64,000 nucleotides of DNA from Leptospira fletcheri (GCF_004769195.1 NZ_RQET01000004.1:1336602-1400601), one strand, 5' to 3'. Counted from the first letter of the stretch, positions 1 through 11,213 are shown. Notes: generated by a model not told the origin, from the letters alone. Program-made: numbers and translations.

Positions 1-758
<758 letters not shown>

Positions 759-792
759 TTCTAACCCGAACAGCTATTTGACGAACAGTCTC

Positions 793-834
793 GGGCGTTC
801 CTTGCTTTTCTAGCGGGGAGCGCCTTTTATTTTA
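793..834 (+). terminator. Rho-independent terminator after flgE
   Basis: GGCGTTCC (794-801) pairs with GGAGCGCC (817-824; one G-U pair) across a 15-base loop, directly followed by TTTTATTTT. It sits about 35 bases after the flgE stop, in the right place to end that transcript. Confidence 0.75.
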
Positions 835-1026
835 CGGGTTTCCTGAGGTTTTTTTCGGGATTTTTCCTCTAATCCTAGCGGAGAAGATTCCGACCTTCGA
901 AGTTCCGTTTGGCGATGAGTATACTTTACGCATTTCTATAACCGATTTCGAACGTGAACGCCTGTTTGGCGTGGGTTTCCGTCCTTCGGAAAATTCTCCT
1001 TTTCACCAAACTAGAATTGTCGTAGG

Positions 1027-3024
1027 ATGGGCCCGCAAGGAATGGAGTCCAAGTTTCAGCAATATGTGGTAACGGATGATCCGGCTCTAGACCGCAGGTT
1101 AACCGTACTTCGAAATAAGCTCCATCCGGAAGTTTTACTTCTCCGGGACTTTTACGAATATCCGGGAATCCGCGACACGGAACAATTCGTGAATATCGTC
1201 TTTTATCTTTCCGCGGCTGCGCTGGAGGAAGATCACAGACGAATCCGAGAACAGCTCCGTTTGAATCCGCTGATCCTGGCGAGATTTATCCTGAACGCCG
1301 GCCTGGACTATGACGATCACAAACAGACCGAAATCGAAGACGATTTGATCTTCGGAATACTACCGAACACGACGACCGACCTTCATATCTGTAAAGGTTT
1401 GGCCAATGCGTTTATCCATCTGCAGATGGTGACGGATCAATTCGATCTGCTCCACCGGATCAACACCGCCAAATACGAAATCAACCGGTTGACGCGGATC
1501 GGAATCAGTCTGGCCAACGAAAAGGATTTCGGTAAATTATTGGGCGAAATCCTATACAGTGCAAGGGAAATCTGTAACGCAGATTCCGGATCCTTGTATC
1601 TCGTAGAGAGGGATGAGATCAGTTTCGTTAAAAGTCTGAGATTCAAAATCTCCGCCTTGAGCGTAGGAGAGGAATTCCTGCTCCCGATCAACAAGGAGAG
1701 TATCGCAGGGTACGTGGCGGAAACCGGTAAGATTCTGAATATTTCGGACGCGTACAATCTTCCTCCCGAAACGGAGTTCACGTTTAACGGGAATTTCGAC
1801 GTATTAACGAATTATTATACGAAGTCCATGTTGGTCGTTCCTATGAAGGACCACAGAGGAGAGGTGGTCGGGGTCCTGCAACTGATCAACCGCAAGAGGA
1901 ATTTCAACCAGAAACTGACCGTGGAACAGATGAAAGGAGAGGACGTTCAACCCTTCGACGACTACTCCTCTCAGTTGGTTTTGGGTGTGGCCGGCCAAGC
2001 TGCCGTAGCCATTCAGAACAATTACCTTCTTCGGGAAATCGAAACCCTGTTCGAAGGGTTCGTCACTGCGTCCGTAAATGCGATCGAAGCCAGGGATCCG
2101 ACCACGAGCGGACATTCTTTTCGCGTCGCTCTTTTGACCGTGGGCTTGGCCGAAGCGATGGATCGGGTCGAGAACGGAAAATATAAGGACGTCAAATTCA
2201 GCAAGGAACAGATCAAGGAGATCCGTTATGCGTCCTTGCTTCATGATTTCGGAAAGGTGGGAGTCCGGGAAAAGGTGCTCGTTAAGGCCAAAAAACTGGA
2301 AGAGTTGGAACTGGATCTGATCGATTGGCGTTTTAAATTCCTGACAAAGGATTTGGAAGCACGGTTCAACGCTAGAAAAGTGGAGTACTTAAAGAAGCAC
2401 GGAACCTTGGGATTCGCGGATTTCGAAAAGTCCCTCGACTTCGAAAAGACGGAGGAATTCAGGAGGCTGAGTTCCATGCTGCAGATCATCCGTCAATCCA
2501 ACGAGCCTACCATATTGGAAGAGACCAATTCCTACCGTTTGGAAGAGATCGCAAAGCTGCAGTACACGACTACGGAGGGAGAGGAACTGAATCTGATCAC
2601 GCCGTACGAATTCGGATTTCTCACGATCAAAAAAGGTTCCTTGGATTTCGACGAACGCAAGGAAATCGAATCCCATGTGGAACATACCTTCCAGTTTTTG
2701 AGCAAGATCCCTTGGACCAGCGATTTAAAGATGGTTCCCGCGATTGCTCATGCTCATCACGAAAAATTAAACGGAAGCGGATATCCCCGCGGATTGTCCG
2801 GGGAGGATATTCCCGTCCAGTCCAAGATCATGACCATTTCGGATATATTCGACGCTTTGACGGACAAGGACAGGCCTTATAAGAAGGCGGTTCCCTTGGA
2901 TCGTGCTCTCGACATTTTGGAGATGGAAGCCAAGGACAACCATCTGGATTCCGAATTGTTGAAAATGTTCATCGACGCAAGAGTTTGGGAGAAATTATCC
3001 CAGCACCCGCATCTTACGAAATGA
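1027..3024 (+). CDS. GAF domain / HD-GYP domain signalling protein (putative c-di-GMP phosphodiesterase)
   Basis: 665 residues. Residues ~165-345 form a GAF-type sensor ([18 protein letters not shown] to [14 protein letters not shown]). The C-terminal half is an HD-GYP domain: [26 protein letters not shown] with His406-Asp407, [18 protein letters not shown] with GYP at 585-587, and [20 protein letters not shown] proteins hydrolyse cyclic-di-GMP at a di- or tri-metal centre. HD to GYP is ~180 residues here against roughly 60 in ordinary members, so a ~115-residue block is inserted in the catalytic domain. The N-terminal ~150 residues are unassigned and there is no membrane segment. Start is ATG 1027 or ATG 1042; neither has a clear ribosome binding site. 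Converges with murD. Confidence 0.88.
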   Translation: MGPQGMESKFQQYVVTDDPALDRRLTVLRNKLHPEVLLLRDFYEYPGIRDTEQFVNIVFYLSAAALEEDHRRIREQLRLNPLILARFILNAGLDYDDHKQTEIEDDLIFGILPNTTTDLHICKGLANAFIHLQMVTDQFDLLHRINTAKYEINRLTRIGISLANEKDFGKLLGEILYSAREICNADSGSLYLVERDEISFVKSLRFKISALSVGEEFLLPINKESIAGYVAETGKILNISDAYNLPPETEFTFNGNFDVLTNYYTKSMLVVPMKDHRGEVVGVLQLINRKRNFNQKLTVEQMKGEDVQPFDDYSSQLVLGVAGQAAVAIQNNYLLREIETLFEGFVTASVNAIEARDPTTSGHSFRVALLTVGLAEAMDRVENGKYKDVKFSKEQIKEIRYASLLHDFGKVGVREKVLVKAKKLEELELDLIDWRFKFLTKDLEARFNARKVEYLKKHGTLGFADFEKSLDFEKTEEFRRLSSMLQIIRQSNEPTILEETNSYRLEEIAKLQYTTTEGEELNLITPYEFGFLTIKKGSLDFDERKEIESHVEHTFQFLSKIPWTSDLKMVPAIAHAHHEKLNGSGYPRGLSGEDIPVQSKIMTISDIFDALTDKDRPYKKAVPLDRALDILEMEAKDNHLDSELLKMFIDARVWEKLSQHPHLTK

Positions 3025-3049
3025 ATTCCGGAAAGAGCTTTTCGAGATT

Positions 3050-4399
3050 TTAGGGTTCTTCCTCTGCCCAACGGCGAACCATGCTCAGGAAATGTTCCCC
3101 TCTTTCTTCGAAGTTTTTGTACTGATCGAAACTCGCGCATGCGGGAGAAAAAACCACGGATTGCAACTTGGCTCTTCCGGTTCGAATCGCGTTTTTTAAC
3201 CAGGAAAATCCTTCTTCCAAGGTGTCTGCCTGCACGAGACGGTCTCCCAAAATGGGTGAAATTTCCTCTCCCCAGATCTTTCTCGCTTCTCCGAACAGGA
3301 TTACCCAACCCATTCCCGCTTTTAAAAAATCCTTAAGCGGCTCGGCGGATTCCGATTTGGGGCGTCCGCCTAAGATCAAACAGGTGGTTTTTCGGTCTTT
3401 CCACGTGCTCATTCCCGCCAACATGCTGTGTAGGTTCGTGGATTTGGAATCGTTGATAAACGAAATTCCTGCCGCTTTTCCCGCGTTCTGAAAGCGATGG
3501 GGAAGGCCGGTAAACGAGGAGATCGCCGCTTGGATATTGACAGGTTTGCCTCCGGAGGCCTCCGCAGCCAGGATGGCCGCGCTTAGATTTTCCAGATTGT
3601 GTCCGCCGGAAAGGGGAAATGATTTCGCGTCGTAGAGCGCCTGCGAGGTTTGAATCGTCCTTGCTTCGTCCTGAATGATCGCGTCGTTGCCTTGTTCTCT
3701 ACCGAAGGTCTGGATTCTACAGAGGCAATTCAGTTTCTGGACCCTTTCCCGGAATAATTTGGAACTGACGACTAGGGTATGACGGGGATTATTCTTGTCT
3801 ATGATCCTGGATTTGGCGGAGAAATATTCGTCTAGGGTTCCGTGTCTCTCCAGATGATCCGGTGCAAGATTCAAAATTACGGAAACGTCAAGTTGGAGAG
3901 GACCGGAATCCTCCAGCTGGTAGCTGGACAATTCCAAAACCGCCAACGGGATCGGTTTCGTACAGAATTCGCTGAACGCATGACCTATGTTTCCTCCAGC
4001 GGTAGCTCCAGGAAAATCCTTGGAGAGTAGGTGACAGGTCAATGCTGTGGTCGTGGATTTTCCGTCCGTACCTGTGACTCCCAGTAATTTTCCCGTAAAG
4101 AATCCGCGGGCGAATTCCACTTCCGATACCACCGGAATCATCAGGGAGTGCGCCTGCTTGATCACCGCATGCCCGGGCGAAACACCCGGACTTTTTACAA
4201 CAAGCGCTAATGGAAGAAGCGAGGCCAAGGAAACATCCTCTTTTACGAATGTTTCTGCTACGGAGGGAACGGGCTCCGAATTGCATAAGAGGGGAATAGC
4301 TTGTCTTTCCCGTAAGAGACGGAGGGCCGCCATGCCGGAGACTCCGCCGCCTAGAACGAGAACTCTCTGGCCGAGCAAGGAGGTAGGAAAATTTGCCAT
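3050..4399 (-). CDS. murD: UDP-N-acetylmuramoylalanine--D-glutamate ligase
   Basis: 449 residues, normal MurD length. It adds D-glutamate to UDP-MurNAc-L-Ala in the cytoplasmic stage of peptidoglycan synthesis. The N-terminal Rossmann domain starts with RVLVLGGGVSGMAAL, the Mur ligase ATP loop is GTDGKSTT (110-117), the central domain has VLELSSYQLE and LNLAPDHLERHG, and the C-terminal domain has FINDSKSTNLHSM and SPACASFDQYKNFEERGEHF, which are MurD signatures. It stands alone here, not in a dcw cluster; it converges with the HD-GYP gene and is divergent from the STAS gene. ATG start at 4399 has no strong Shine-Dalgarno. Confidence 0.96.
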   Translation of the reverse strand: MANFPTSLLGQRVLVLGGGVSGMAALRLLRERQAIPLLCNSEPVPSVAETFVKEDVSLASLLPLALVVKSPGVSPGHAVIKQAHSLMIPVVSEVEFARGFFTGKLLGVTGTDGKSTTTALTCHLLSKDFPGATAGGNIGHAFSEFCTKPIPLAVLELSSYQLEDSGPLQLDVSVILNLAPDHLERHGTLDEYFSAKSRIIDKNNPRHTLVVSSKLFRERVQKLNCLCRIQTFGREQGNDAIIQDEARTIQTSQALYDAKSFPLSGGHNLENLSAAILAAEASGGKPVNIQAAISSFTGLPHRFQNAGKAAGISFINDSKSTNLHSMLAGMSTWKDRKTTCLILGGRPKSESAEPLKDFLKAGMGWVILFGEARKIWGEEISPILGDRLVQADTLEEGFSWLKNAIRTGRAKLQSVVFSPACASFDQYKNFEERGEHFLSMVRRWAEEEP

Positions 4400-4472
4400 A
4401 CGGGGGAACTTGGTTGACAGGCTAATTTTCGGACTCAGAATTGTCTCTAATTAATCGCTCAGGTAGGTTCCT

Positions 4473-4811
4473 TTGCTGGATCATAAGGTACAGGACGGAG
4501 TTCTCATTGTATACCTCAAAGGACGCTTGGACGTTTCCATCGCGAACGAGGTGGAAGAAAATCTCAACGATCTCATCGACAACCAAGGACATACAAGGGT
4601 TATATTGAATATGCAGGAAGTGGATTATATGTCCTCTTCCGGTTTTCGAGCCTGCATTTCCACCCTCCGAAAGTTGAACGCGAAAGAAGGTGGTCTGAAA
4701 ATCTGCGGAATCAAGCCTGCCGTAAAACGGATCTTCGACGTGATTGAACTTACTTCCCTTTTCGATATCCGGGAAACAGAGGAAGAAGCGCTTAAGTCCT
4801 TCCGTAATTGA
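4473..4811 (+). CDS. STAS-domain protein, anti-sigma factor antagonist type
   Basis: 112 residues, a single STAS domain. The fold signature is [20 protein letters not shown] at the N-terminus and [14 protein letters not shown], whose Ser in the SSSG motif is the usual phosphorylation site in SpoIIAA/RsbV-type antagonists. Such proteins bind a partner-switching anti-sigma kinase; no such kinase is in this window, so the partner is elsewhere. The start is TTG 4473, preceded by AGGTAGG at good spacing; no in-frame ATG lies early enough to keep the first strand. It ends 4 bases before trpC, so the two are probably co-transcribed. Confidence 0.85.
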   Translation: MLDHKVQDGVLIVYLKGRLDVSIANEVEENLNDLIDNQGHTRVILNMQEVDYMSSSGFRACISTLRKLNAKEGGLKICGIKPAVKRIFDVIELTSLFDIRETEEEALKSFRN

Positions 4812-4815
4812 TCGG

Positions 4816-5565
4816 ATGGGTTTGCACCGAGTTTTACGGGAAATTCTCGAAACCAAAAAGCGGGAATTGGAATCGATTCCCGAATACAATCCTCCTCGCT
4901 ATTCCGGGCCGAGTCTCTGGCAGTCTCTTCGATCCCGGAAATTCTCCATCATCGCGGAATGCAAACGAAAGAGCCCTTCGGCCGGGACGATCCGCGAGGA
5001 TTACGATCCTATCTCCGTAGCTAAGACGTACGAAGATTGCGGGGCTTCCTGCATTTCCGTCCTTACGGATCGGGAATATTTCGGGGGCTCTTTGGAGGAT
5101 TTGAGAAGGGTCTCCGATTCGGTTCGAATCCCCGTACTTCGTAAGGATTTTATAATAGATTCTAGGCAGATCCTGGAGGCACGGGAGTTCGGTGCCGGAG
5201 CGATTTTATTGATCGTTCGGATCCTGGATCGTCAATCCATAGGTTCCTTAATCCGTCAGGCGAGAGATCTCGGAATGGATGTCCTGATGGAGATTCATAC
5301 TGAGGAAGAGGCCGAAATCGCCTCGGACGCGGGCGCGAACATCGTAGGTATCAATACCCGAGATTTGGACGATTTCACGATTCATCAAAACCTAGTTTCG
5401 AAAGTGTCGGGCAAGCTTTCGCCCAATATCATAAAAGTAGGGGAATCCGGTGTTAAGAGCAAGCAGGACTTGGACGCATTTCGTCCCTATGTGGATGCCG
5501 CTTTGATCGGGACCTATTTTATGGAAAAACCGGATATTCGCACCGCCTGGTTAGAATTATTTTAA
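4816..5565 (+). CDS. trpC: Indole-3-glycerol phosphate synthase
   Basis: 249 residues from ATG 4816, chosen because it follows the STAS stop by 4 bases and gives the family's normal N-terminus ([17 protein letters not shown]). It converts CdRP to indole-3-glycerol phosphate in tryptophan synthesis. TIM-barrel motifs are [13 protein letters not shown] (phosphate/substrate lysine), [40 protein letters not shown] and KVGESGVKS. It is separate from other trp genes. The start 72 bases upstream would run deep into the STAS gene and adds residues absent from the family. Confidence 0.95.
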   Translation: MGLHRVLREILETKKRELESIPEYNPPRYSGPSLWQSLRSRKFSIIAECKRKSPSAGTIREDYDPISVAKTYEDCGASCISVLTDREYFGGSLEDLRRVSDSVRIPVLRKDFIIDSRQILEAREFGAGAILLIVRILDRQSIGSLIRQARDLGMDVLMEIHTEEEAEIASDAGANIVGINTRDLDDFTIHQNLVSKVSGKLSPNIIKVGESGVKSKQDLDAFRPYVDAALIGTYFMEKPDIRTAWLELF

Positions 5566-5628
5566 AATTCCATCGTAAGTAAGTAGGGAATAAATTTCTC
5601 ACAACCTCTTTTTTTCGGAAAAAATAAA

Positions 5629-5658
5629 TTGCCTAACGTCTTCTCTTGAGTGTATGAT
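5629..5658 (+). promoter_or_regulatory. Candidate sigma70-type promoter for the TMEM43-like gene
   Basis: TTGCCT (5629-5634) and TATGAT (5653-5658) are separated by 18 bases, 38 bases before the ATG at 5697; AGGAG at 5684-5688 is the ribosome binding site. Match to consensus is 4/6 and 5/6. Prediction by eye only. Confidence 0.5.
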
Positions 5659-5696
5659 GCTGTTTCGTTTTTCACCCTCATTCAGGAGATAAATTC

Positions 5697-6797
5697 ATGG
5701 CATTGGAAAGTTCGGATGGGATGTCCTCTTCGGAGGACGTCGGTATATTTGGTCAGTTTGGCGATTCTTTTAAAGGCATCCTGACCGGTATCTTATTATT
5801 CCCCGCTTCTTTATTTCTAATCTATCAGGTCGAAACCTGTGAGCAAGCGAGTGCGGCTTTGAAAGGAGCCGTTCCCGCGGCGGAAGCCAAAGAAGGTTTT
5901 CCGTCGTATGTAACAGGTATGCTTACAGCTGATCCGTTAGGAGGGGAATTCGTTAAAACGGGACATTATATTTCTTATTCTCAAACCGCCGAGGTCTATG
6001 CTTGGACTGAGGAAGTGAAGGAAGAAGGAAGCGGAACCAACAAGAAGAAAGTCCGCAAATGTAAATTGGAATGGACCTCTTCTCCAAAAAATCCGCGAAA
6101 CTTCGAACTCACCGGTTGTAAATCCAAACCGTTTTACCAAGTTTCGCATTCCGAGATCAATTCTTTCGCAAACGACGCGAAGATCAAAGGGGAAAGCGGA
6201 ACCTCTTATTCCGTCAATCTGAAAGACGTGGAGTTTACGAGCGAAGTTCCTTCTTCCGCACCCGAAGCGGCGAATCTGTCGAAAGGGATTTTGAAGGAGG
6301 AATACGTCTATCTGAACGAAAAATGTTCCAAGGACGAAATTGAAGGCTGCGAACGCGTAAATGTGGATGTGAGGCCGATTCCGAAGGAGAATATGACTTT
6401 CGTAGGTTCCGTTTCCGGACATTCGATGGGAAAATTCAGAAGTAAAGAGGACAATCTTTTTCTAAACGCGTCCGTCGGAGATTATCAAAAGACGATGAAG
6501 GACATCGCTTCCGACGACAAGATGATGAAATGGATCGGTCGAATCGTTTGTTTCGTCATCATGTGGGCGAGTTTGAATCTGTTGGTCGGGCCCTTGACTG
6601 CATTACTGAGTTTCATTCCTTTTATCGGAGAGTTCGGTAAGATGGCGATCTCTTTCGTTTTAGGAGTAGTGGCCTTCGTGATCACGGCGATCACGATCCT
6701 TCTCGTCAAATTCTGGTACATCTGGCTTTTAATCTGTTTGGGAGCGATCGGTTATTCGATTTACAAACGGAAGCAGGCTAAACCGGCTTCGGCTTAA
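5697..6797 (+). CDS. TMEM43-like membrane protein
   Basis: 366 residues with a clear ribosome binding site (AGGAG, 8-base spacing). One membrane segment near residues 27-46, a large extracytoplasmic region (~50-275) and a cluster of three hydrophobic segments at the C-terminus (~280-358) match the layout of the TMEM43 (LUMA) family. Within the loop GHYISYSQTAEVYAWTEE and the late FVGSVSGH are in the style of that family. In animals TMEM43 lies in the inner nuclear membrane and ER; bacterial members have no established role. The soluble region has six cysteines, which could form disulfides. Monocistronic, with its own promoter and terminator. Family assignment is from recalled pattern, not a search. 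Confidence 0.65.
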   Translation: MALESSDGMSSSEDVGIFGQFGDSFKGILTGILLFPASLFLIYQVETCEQASAALKGAVPAAEAKEGFPSYVTGMLTADPLGGEFVKTGHYISYSQTAEVYAWTEEVKEEGSGTNKKKVRKCKLEWTSSPKNPRNFELTGCKSKPFYQVSHSEINSFANDAKIKGESGTSYSVNLKDVEFTSEVPSSAPEAANLSKGILKEEYVYLNEKCSKDEIEGCERVNVDVRPIPKENMTFVGSVSGHSMGKFRSKEDNLFLNASVGDYQKTMKDIASDDKMMKWIGRIVCFVIMWASLNLLVGPLTALLSFIPFIGEFGKMAISFVLGVVAFVITAITILLVKFWYIWLLICLGAIGYSIYKRKQAKPASA

Positions 6798-6815
6798 TCT
6801 AAGCGATCCCTTTTT

Positions 6816-6849
6816 CCGGCGGAATTCTTTTCAGGATTCCGTCGGTTTT
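6816..6849 (+). terminator. Rho-independent terminator after the TMEM43-like gene
   Basis: CCGGCGGAAT (6816-6825) pairs with ATTCCGTCGG (6836-6845; one G-U pair) around a short loop, followed by TTTT. A second small GC stem (6871-6877 with 6888-6894) lies just downstream without a T run. Confidence 0.75.
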
Positions 6850-7275
6850 GCGGAAATAAATTCTTGCCTTCCGCCTTACTCCTTGGAAAGGCGGCATATC
6901 GGAATCGAATCCTCTTCATTTCAATTTCCTACAATTATGTCCTCTCAAGTCCATGTTTCCTCGATACTTAAGAGTTAAGGCGTTTAAAAGCCGTTTATAA
7001 GGATTGGGAATATAAAATCATTCGATTGTTTGCGACGAAGAGGACCTCTTTAAATAACAATCGTTCTTGAAAAAAATGTGAAAAGTATGAAAAAAATCGT
7101 TGTATGGCGAGTTGTGATATGTACCTGTATAGCGACCGATACATGATCCGAACGATTGATATATAAAAATGATTTGAACAAATTCTTTCTCTCATCTATA
7201 CAAAAAGGAGAAAGATCTCTTTCGGATAACGATCGTTATAAAATGCGAAATTGGCTGAACTGGGGAAGTTTGGGA
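6850..7275. other. Intergenic region before the giant lipoprotein genes
   Basis: About 430 bases, increasingly AT-rich toward the right. It holds a T- and A-rich stretch with no conserved RNA fold that I recognise. A short frame at 7087-7146 (MKKIVVWRV...) begins like a signal peptide but stops after 19 codons; I do not call it a gene. The promoter of the lipoprotein operon probably lies here, but no convincing -35/-10 pair stands out. Confidence 0.4.
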
Positions 7276-10200
7276 ATGAAAATAGGAAAAAAATCACTGG
7301 CAATCCCAGGAGACGAGAGGTCTGTTTCCGGCAGAGGATCCAAGTATTTACTTATTTTTTCTCTTATATCTGTCTTATCGACCGCTTGTTCTCATGCGGG
7401 GACGGATAAGTCGGGGATTTCTCAATTCTCCGACGGCACCACGACGTACACCGGAGTTTCTCTCTTTACTTTTCTGAATCCGTTTCCGGTAGTGAAGAGC
7501 TTTTTTACGAATTTGGATCCGGTCGCCTTTAACGTTGCATTAGGAAATTCTTTAGCAAGGGCTCCCCAGCCGGACAATTTGGGTACTTTACGGGCAGCAG
7601 AGGCAATGATGCTGCAAAGTCGTCCCGCAATGCAGACTCTGGCTTCCGGTGGAGCGGACCTGATCAATAAACTTCAAACGAATAATGCGAATGCATACTC
7701 CGCTTTGCAGCCGCTGATGGAAAAGATCCGGAATTACCCTTCTCCGGTCGTGCGTAACTTGGTTCCCATTAGCGCTCAGGCTCTTTTGGACGAATACAAT
7801 ACGAATACCAATCTTCAGATCCAGCAATCCATTACCTCCACCGCCAATACGCTGCAAAAGCAAACGACGGTGAATTTTCTCAAAAAAGCAGAGGACTTTC
7901 TTTACAAGGCGCTGACAGCGAATGCGAATTTTCGATCGGGTGTGCAGGGGTTGTTGGACGGATTCTTTGCTCCTTCCGTGCTGAGCGATCCTACCCATTC
8001 CTTGAAAAACGGTTTTATCAATATCGTATACGGGGTCGGGGACATGATGAATTTCCAAGCGGGGTTCATGAACCAGACTACGCCGGCTACGACTTTGAAA
8101 CAATTGATTCTGAATCTGAATAATTACTTCACCGTTGCCGTAGCGGGACAGCCGACGGTCTACAGTTCGAAAGCGGCATATAACGCTCCGGGCGGCACTC
8201 TTCATTCCTCCGAATTGGGGGTGGTGTTGACGGACTTTTTTCAGGTAATCCGGGATTTAGTAGTTCCCGCTAAAAATCCTGCGTTAGGCGCTTCTTATAC
8301 TGGATTCGATTTTCTGAAGGATTCCGCTACGAATCTGAATTCGTTAGGATTTCCTACGAGTTTGCTTTCTTCCGTTTCCTCCTCCGGAGCGGGGCCGATC
8401 GAGCAATCTTTGGGAAACCTGATCCGTGTGGACGGAAACGGTTTGGACAGGGCTTACAATGCCAACAGTTATACGGTGTCCGCGTTGGAGACTTTGTTTC
8501 TTATCTTGTATTTGGCGGACAATTACGGTTATACCTGGGATCCGACCACCACTACGAACGATTGGATCACCGGAATGACTGGAGGGGAAATCACTCTAGG
8601 GGACGGTCTCTTTGCGATGATGTCCGTCATTTCCTCCTCCGATTCCTTCAATTTTAAGAATATTTCCGAGCAGAGCAGGACGAGCAACAACGTCTACAGG
8701 GACGGCTCCGTTTATCTGATCGGAATGAATTCGCGAGTGCTTTCCTTGATGGAGGATGCATCCCGCGGAGCTACGCAGGTGCCGAGTACGAATCCCATCG
8801 ATCTTTCCGCGAGCGCCGGTTCTTATGACAAGGTATTTAACAAGACCCTTCCTTGGATGTTGGACTGGTTGGTGAAGGTTACCTACAAAGGATACGGGCC
8901 TTATTATAACGTAAATCGGAGGGACGCGGGAGGAAATTACCTTTCGCCAGACGGTTCCATTGCGAGGTATTCGAATCTCGCGGAGAATCATTACCAACCT
9001 TCCTGGAAAACGCATCGCTACGATATCCAACTGAACCCGAATGCCACGAATAAGTGTATTTCCATGGGAGGGTATTCTAACAGTAGTCCGGCTCTTAGTT
9101 GTGATTGGGTAACGCATTCAAATCATGTGACTTATTCTCCGGCTGCTCCATATAACACTTGGACCTGTACATATCCCAATACTTATCCTACTCCGCCAGC
9201 TGGAAATTATACTTGCACAAATCCAGATCCTGCTGCAGGAGCGGGGCAGTACACCATTCCGGAAATCGCGAAAACCGACGCACAACGAGCCGTATCCTCG
9301 GATGAAGAGGCATTTTATAAAAATCTACAATGGTTATTGTACGAAAAGAGATTCGTAGTCGTATTGCCGGTCCGCGCTAAGTTGGCGGCGACAGTGGCTT
9401 TTGCGGAGGCCCTGTTCGTCACAGCGGTAGGAAACGGTCTCGTAGGTATGCTGAATTTGGCTCCGAATTGCGGGCCTTTGGCGACCGCTTCCTCCGGTAC
9501 TTGCGGAAATTATAACGGACAATGGAAGAGTACGACCGGAAATTCTCCGGACAGCACGAAGATGCTGAAGGTGTACAGCACGACGAAGCAGGACCTGCAA
9601 TACTTCTCCTCGGTTCCCGGGGATTCCGCTATGCTCGTGGAAGGGTGGGGTTACGGAGCTGACGGTACGGGAGTTCCGGCGAGCAGCGGAAACATGGGAC
9701 CCACGGTAGTGTATTCCGCTCTTTGGTCCTTGCTCGTTCCTCAGCCTACCATCAGCTACGGTCTGATTCCTCCCGTTATTTCTCAGAACGGCTATGTGCT
9801 ACAGATGCTCGGTTTCTTGCCGCCTGCCAGCACGGACACGAGTTCTTCCATCAATACGACTTCCACTTCTCCGGCTCCCGTCACTCCGGATCTTTTCAAT
9901 GCGAATGATACCGTGTATTGGCCATACCGGAACCGTTTTACTCCTTTTGTCGCGGCTCTGGCAAAATCCGTGTTGGATAAGGTAAGCGGTCAAACGACGG
10001 CAACTCCCGTAAATCCCGTGTCCATCCTTTCCCGTTTGGCGGAACTGCTTTCTCGTCCTTACGCCTTTTACGGTCCTGATACGACGAACGGAAGCGTACC
10101 AAATCCGAGTCCTCCTTCCATTTATCAGATCCGGACGAATGGGATCGCTTACGGGATCCGAAATCCGGGCGGAGGAGTATCGGATTACCAACCGGACGAT

Positions 10201-11196
10201 ACCTATCGTTCGTTTATCAGCATTCTGATAGAGAATACGAGAAGATTCCAAGACGGGATGCTGAACCTGATCAGCAAGACTCGATTGGTTTCCGGATTGT
10301 CCCAGTTTTTAGCTCAGCTCGGAGATGCTTCCCACGCGGACGCCTTCGCTTTGATTTCCCCCGCTTTGGAAAGTATCATGGGAGAAACCCTGCTGGTATC
10401 CGAATGTGCGGGAGCCACGGATGATCCTTCCTTCCAAACGAATTGCCCCACTAAGTTCGACATCCAGGGCGGAGTCCTCTATTGGTTCCGGGATCATATC
10501 GTGGAATATCCGAATCCGCAGCTCTTCTGTAATCCCGACCCCACCGTAGTGTGTGGCGGTGGATCGACGTATTATGCGACCAGGTCCACGAATATCTACG
10601 ATCCTACTTGGAGCGATGTGGATAATTTCGCGAGTAACGTCCGGGATTATATGTCCAGCGCTTCCGGGTGGTCCGTGGTCAAGTCCTTGGATTTTCTTTT
10701 GGATCTGCTCATCAATATCCAGCCTTCCTTTACGGATATACAGAATACCTTGGATGTGGCGGCTTCGTTATTCATTCACCCGAATCATACCGGGACCTAT
10801 ACGGTCACAAACTTGCTGACTCAGAGCCTGCCTCCCATGCTGAACGCAATCGCGCCTTACGGTAAGAATCTGTACGGAACGGGTTACTATCTCGCGGTCC
10901 AAGGAGCTTTCTTTTCCTACCTGGAAGCGAACGCTTTTATGGATTCGCATTATGCGGTGAAGGACCTGTTTCAGGACTTCGAGAATTTATTGAATTCGCA
11001 ACTGATCCAGACCCAGGCCTACGACAACACTTCTTTCCTTTATTCCGCCGGTACCTTGATCGGGGATTTGGCGGATATCTACCAAAACGGAAGGAAGTTC
11101 AGTCCGGTTGGGGACTATTTTTATGATAACTGGAATACCGGCCAGCCCACGTCGACGTACTTCGACGATTTGAACGTTATGTTTTCTGTAAGATGA
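7276..11196 (+). CDS. Giant lipoprotein of unknown function
   Basis: About 1306 residues from ATG 7276, chosen because GGGGAAG lies 7 bases upstream and because it places a normal signal peptide (YLLIFSLISVLSTAC) near the N-terminus; TTG 7156 and ATG 7243 are alternatives. The lipobox LSTAC predicts lipidation at the cysteine and export to the envelope. The mature protein is rich in Ser, Thr, Asn, Gly and Tyr, has no recognisable enzymatic motif, and has a cysteine-rich patch in the middle (around the TNKCISMGGYSNSSPALSCD stretch). It carries no obvious repeat units. It overlaps the next gene by 4 bases (ATGA) if that gene starts at 11193, so the two form an operon. Confidence 0.8.
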   Translation: MKIGKKSLAIPGDERSVSGRGSKYLLIFSLISVLSTACSHAGTDKSGISQFSDGTTTYTGVSLFTFLNPFPVVKSFFTNLDPVAFNVALGNSLARAPQPDNLGTLRAAEAMMLQSRPAMQTLASGGADLINKLQTNNANAYSALQPLMEKIRNYPSPVVRNLVPISAQALLDEYNTNTNLQIQQSITSTANTLQKQTTVNFLKKAEDFLYKALTANANFRSGVQGLLDGFFAPSVLSDPTHSLKNGFINIVYGVGDMMNFQAGFMNQTTPATTLKQLILNLNNYFTVAVAGQPTVYSSKAAYNAPGGTLHSSELGVVLTDFFQVIRDLVVPAKNPALGASYTGFDFLKDSATNLNSLGFPTSLLSSVSSSGAGPIEQSLGNLIRVDGNGLDRAYNANSYTVSALETLFLILYLADNYGYTWDPTTTTNDWITGMTGGEITLGDGLFAMMSVISSSDSFNFKNISEQSRTSNNVYRDGSVYLIGMNSRVLSLMEDASRGATQVPSTNPIDLSASAGSYDKVFNKTLPWMLDWLVKVTYKGYGPYYNVNRRDAGGNYLSPDGSIARYSNLAENHYQPSWKTHRYDIQLNPNATNKCISMGGYSNSSPALSCDWVTHSNHVTYSPAAPYNTWTCTYPNTYPTPPAGNYTCTNPDPAAGAGQYTIPEIAKTDAQRAVSSDEEAFYKNLQWLLYEKRFVVVLPVRAKLAATVAFAEALFVTAVGNGLVGMLNLAPNCGPLATASSGTCGNYNGQWKSTTGNSPDSTKMLKVYSTTKQDLQYFSSVPGDSAMLVEGWGYGADGTGVPASSGNMGPTVVYSALWSLLVPQPTISYGLIPPVISQNGYVLQMLGFLPPASTDTSSSINTTSTSPAPVTPDLFNANDTVYWPYRNRFTPFVAALAKSVLDKVSGQTTATPVNPVSILSRLAELLSRPYAFYGPDTTNGSVPNPSPPSIYQIRTNGIAYGIRNPGGGVSDYQPDDTYRSFISILIENTRRFQDGMLNLISKTRLVSGLSQFLAQLGDASHADAFALISPALESIMGETLLVSECAGATDDPSFQTNCPTKFDIQGGVLYWFRDHIVEYPNPQLFCNPDPTVVCGGGSTYYATRSTNIYDPTWSDVDNFASNVRDYMSSASGWSVVKSLDFLLDLLINIQPSFTDIQNTLDVAASLFIHPNHTGTYTVTNLLTQSLPPMLNAIAPYGKNLYGTGYYLAVQGAFFSYLEANAFMDSHYAVKDLFQDFENLLNSQLIQTQAYDNTSFLYSAGTLIGDLADIYQNGRKFSPVGDYFYDNWNTGQPTSTYFDDLNVMFSVR

Positions 11197-11213
11197 TCGA
11201 GAGAGGGAAGATT

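Noticed and set aside
4414..4450. TTGACA before the STAS gene as a promoter
   Set aside because: A perfect -35-like hexamer is present at 4414-4419 but no acceptable -10 lies 16-18 bases away.
7156..7275. TTG-initiated N-terminal extension of the first giant lipoprotein
   Set aside because: It would place 40 polar residues before the signal peptide; ATG 7276 has a ribosome binding site and a normal leader.
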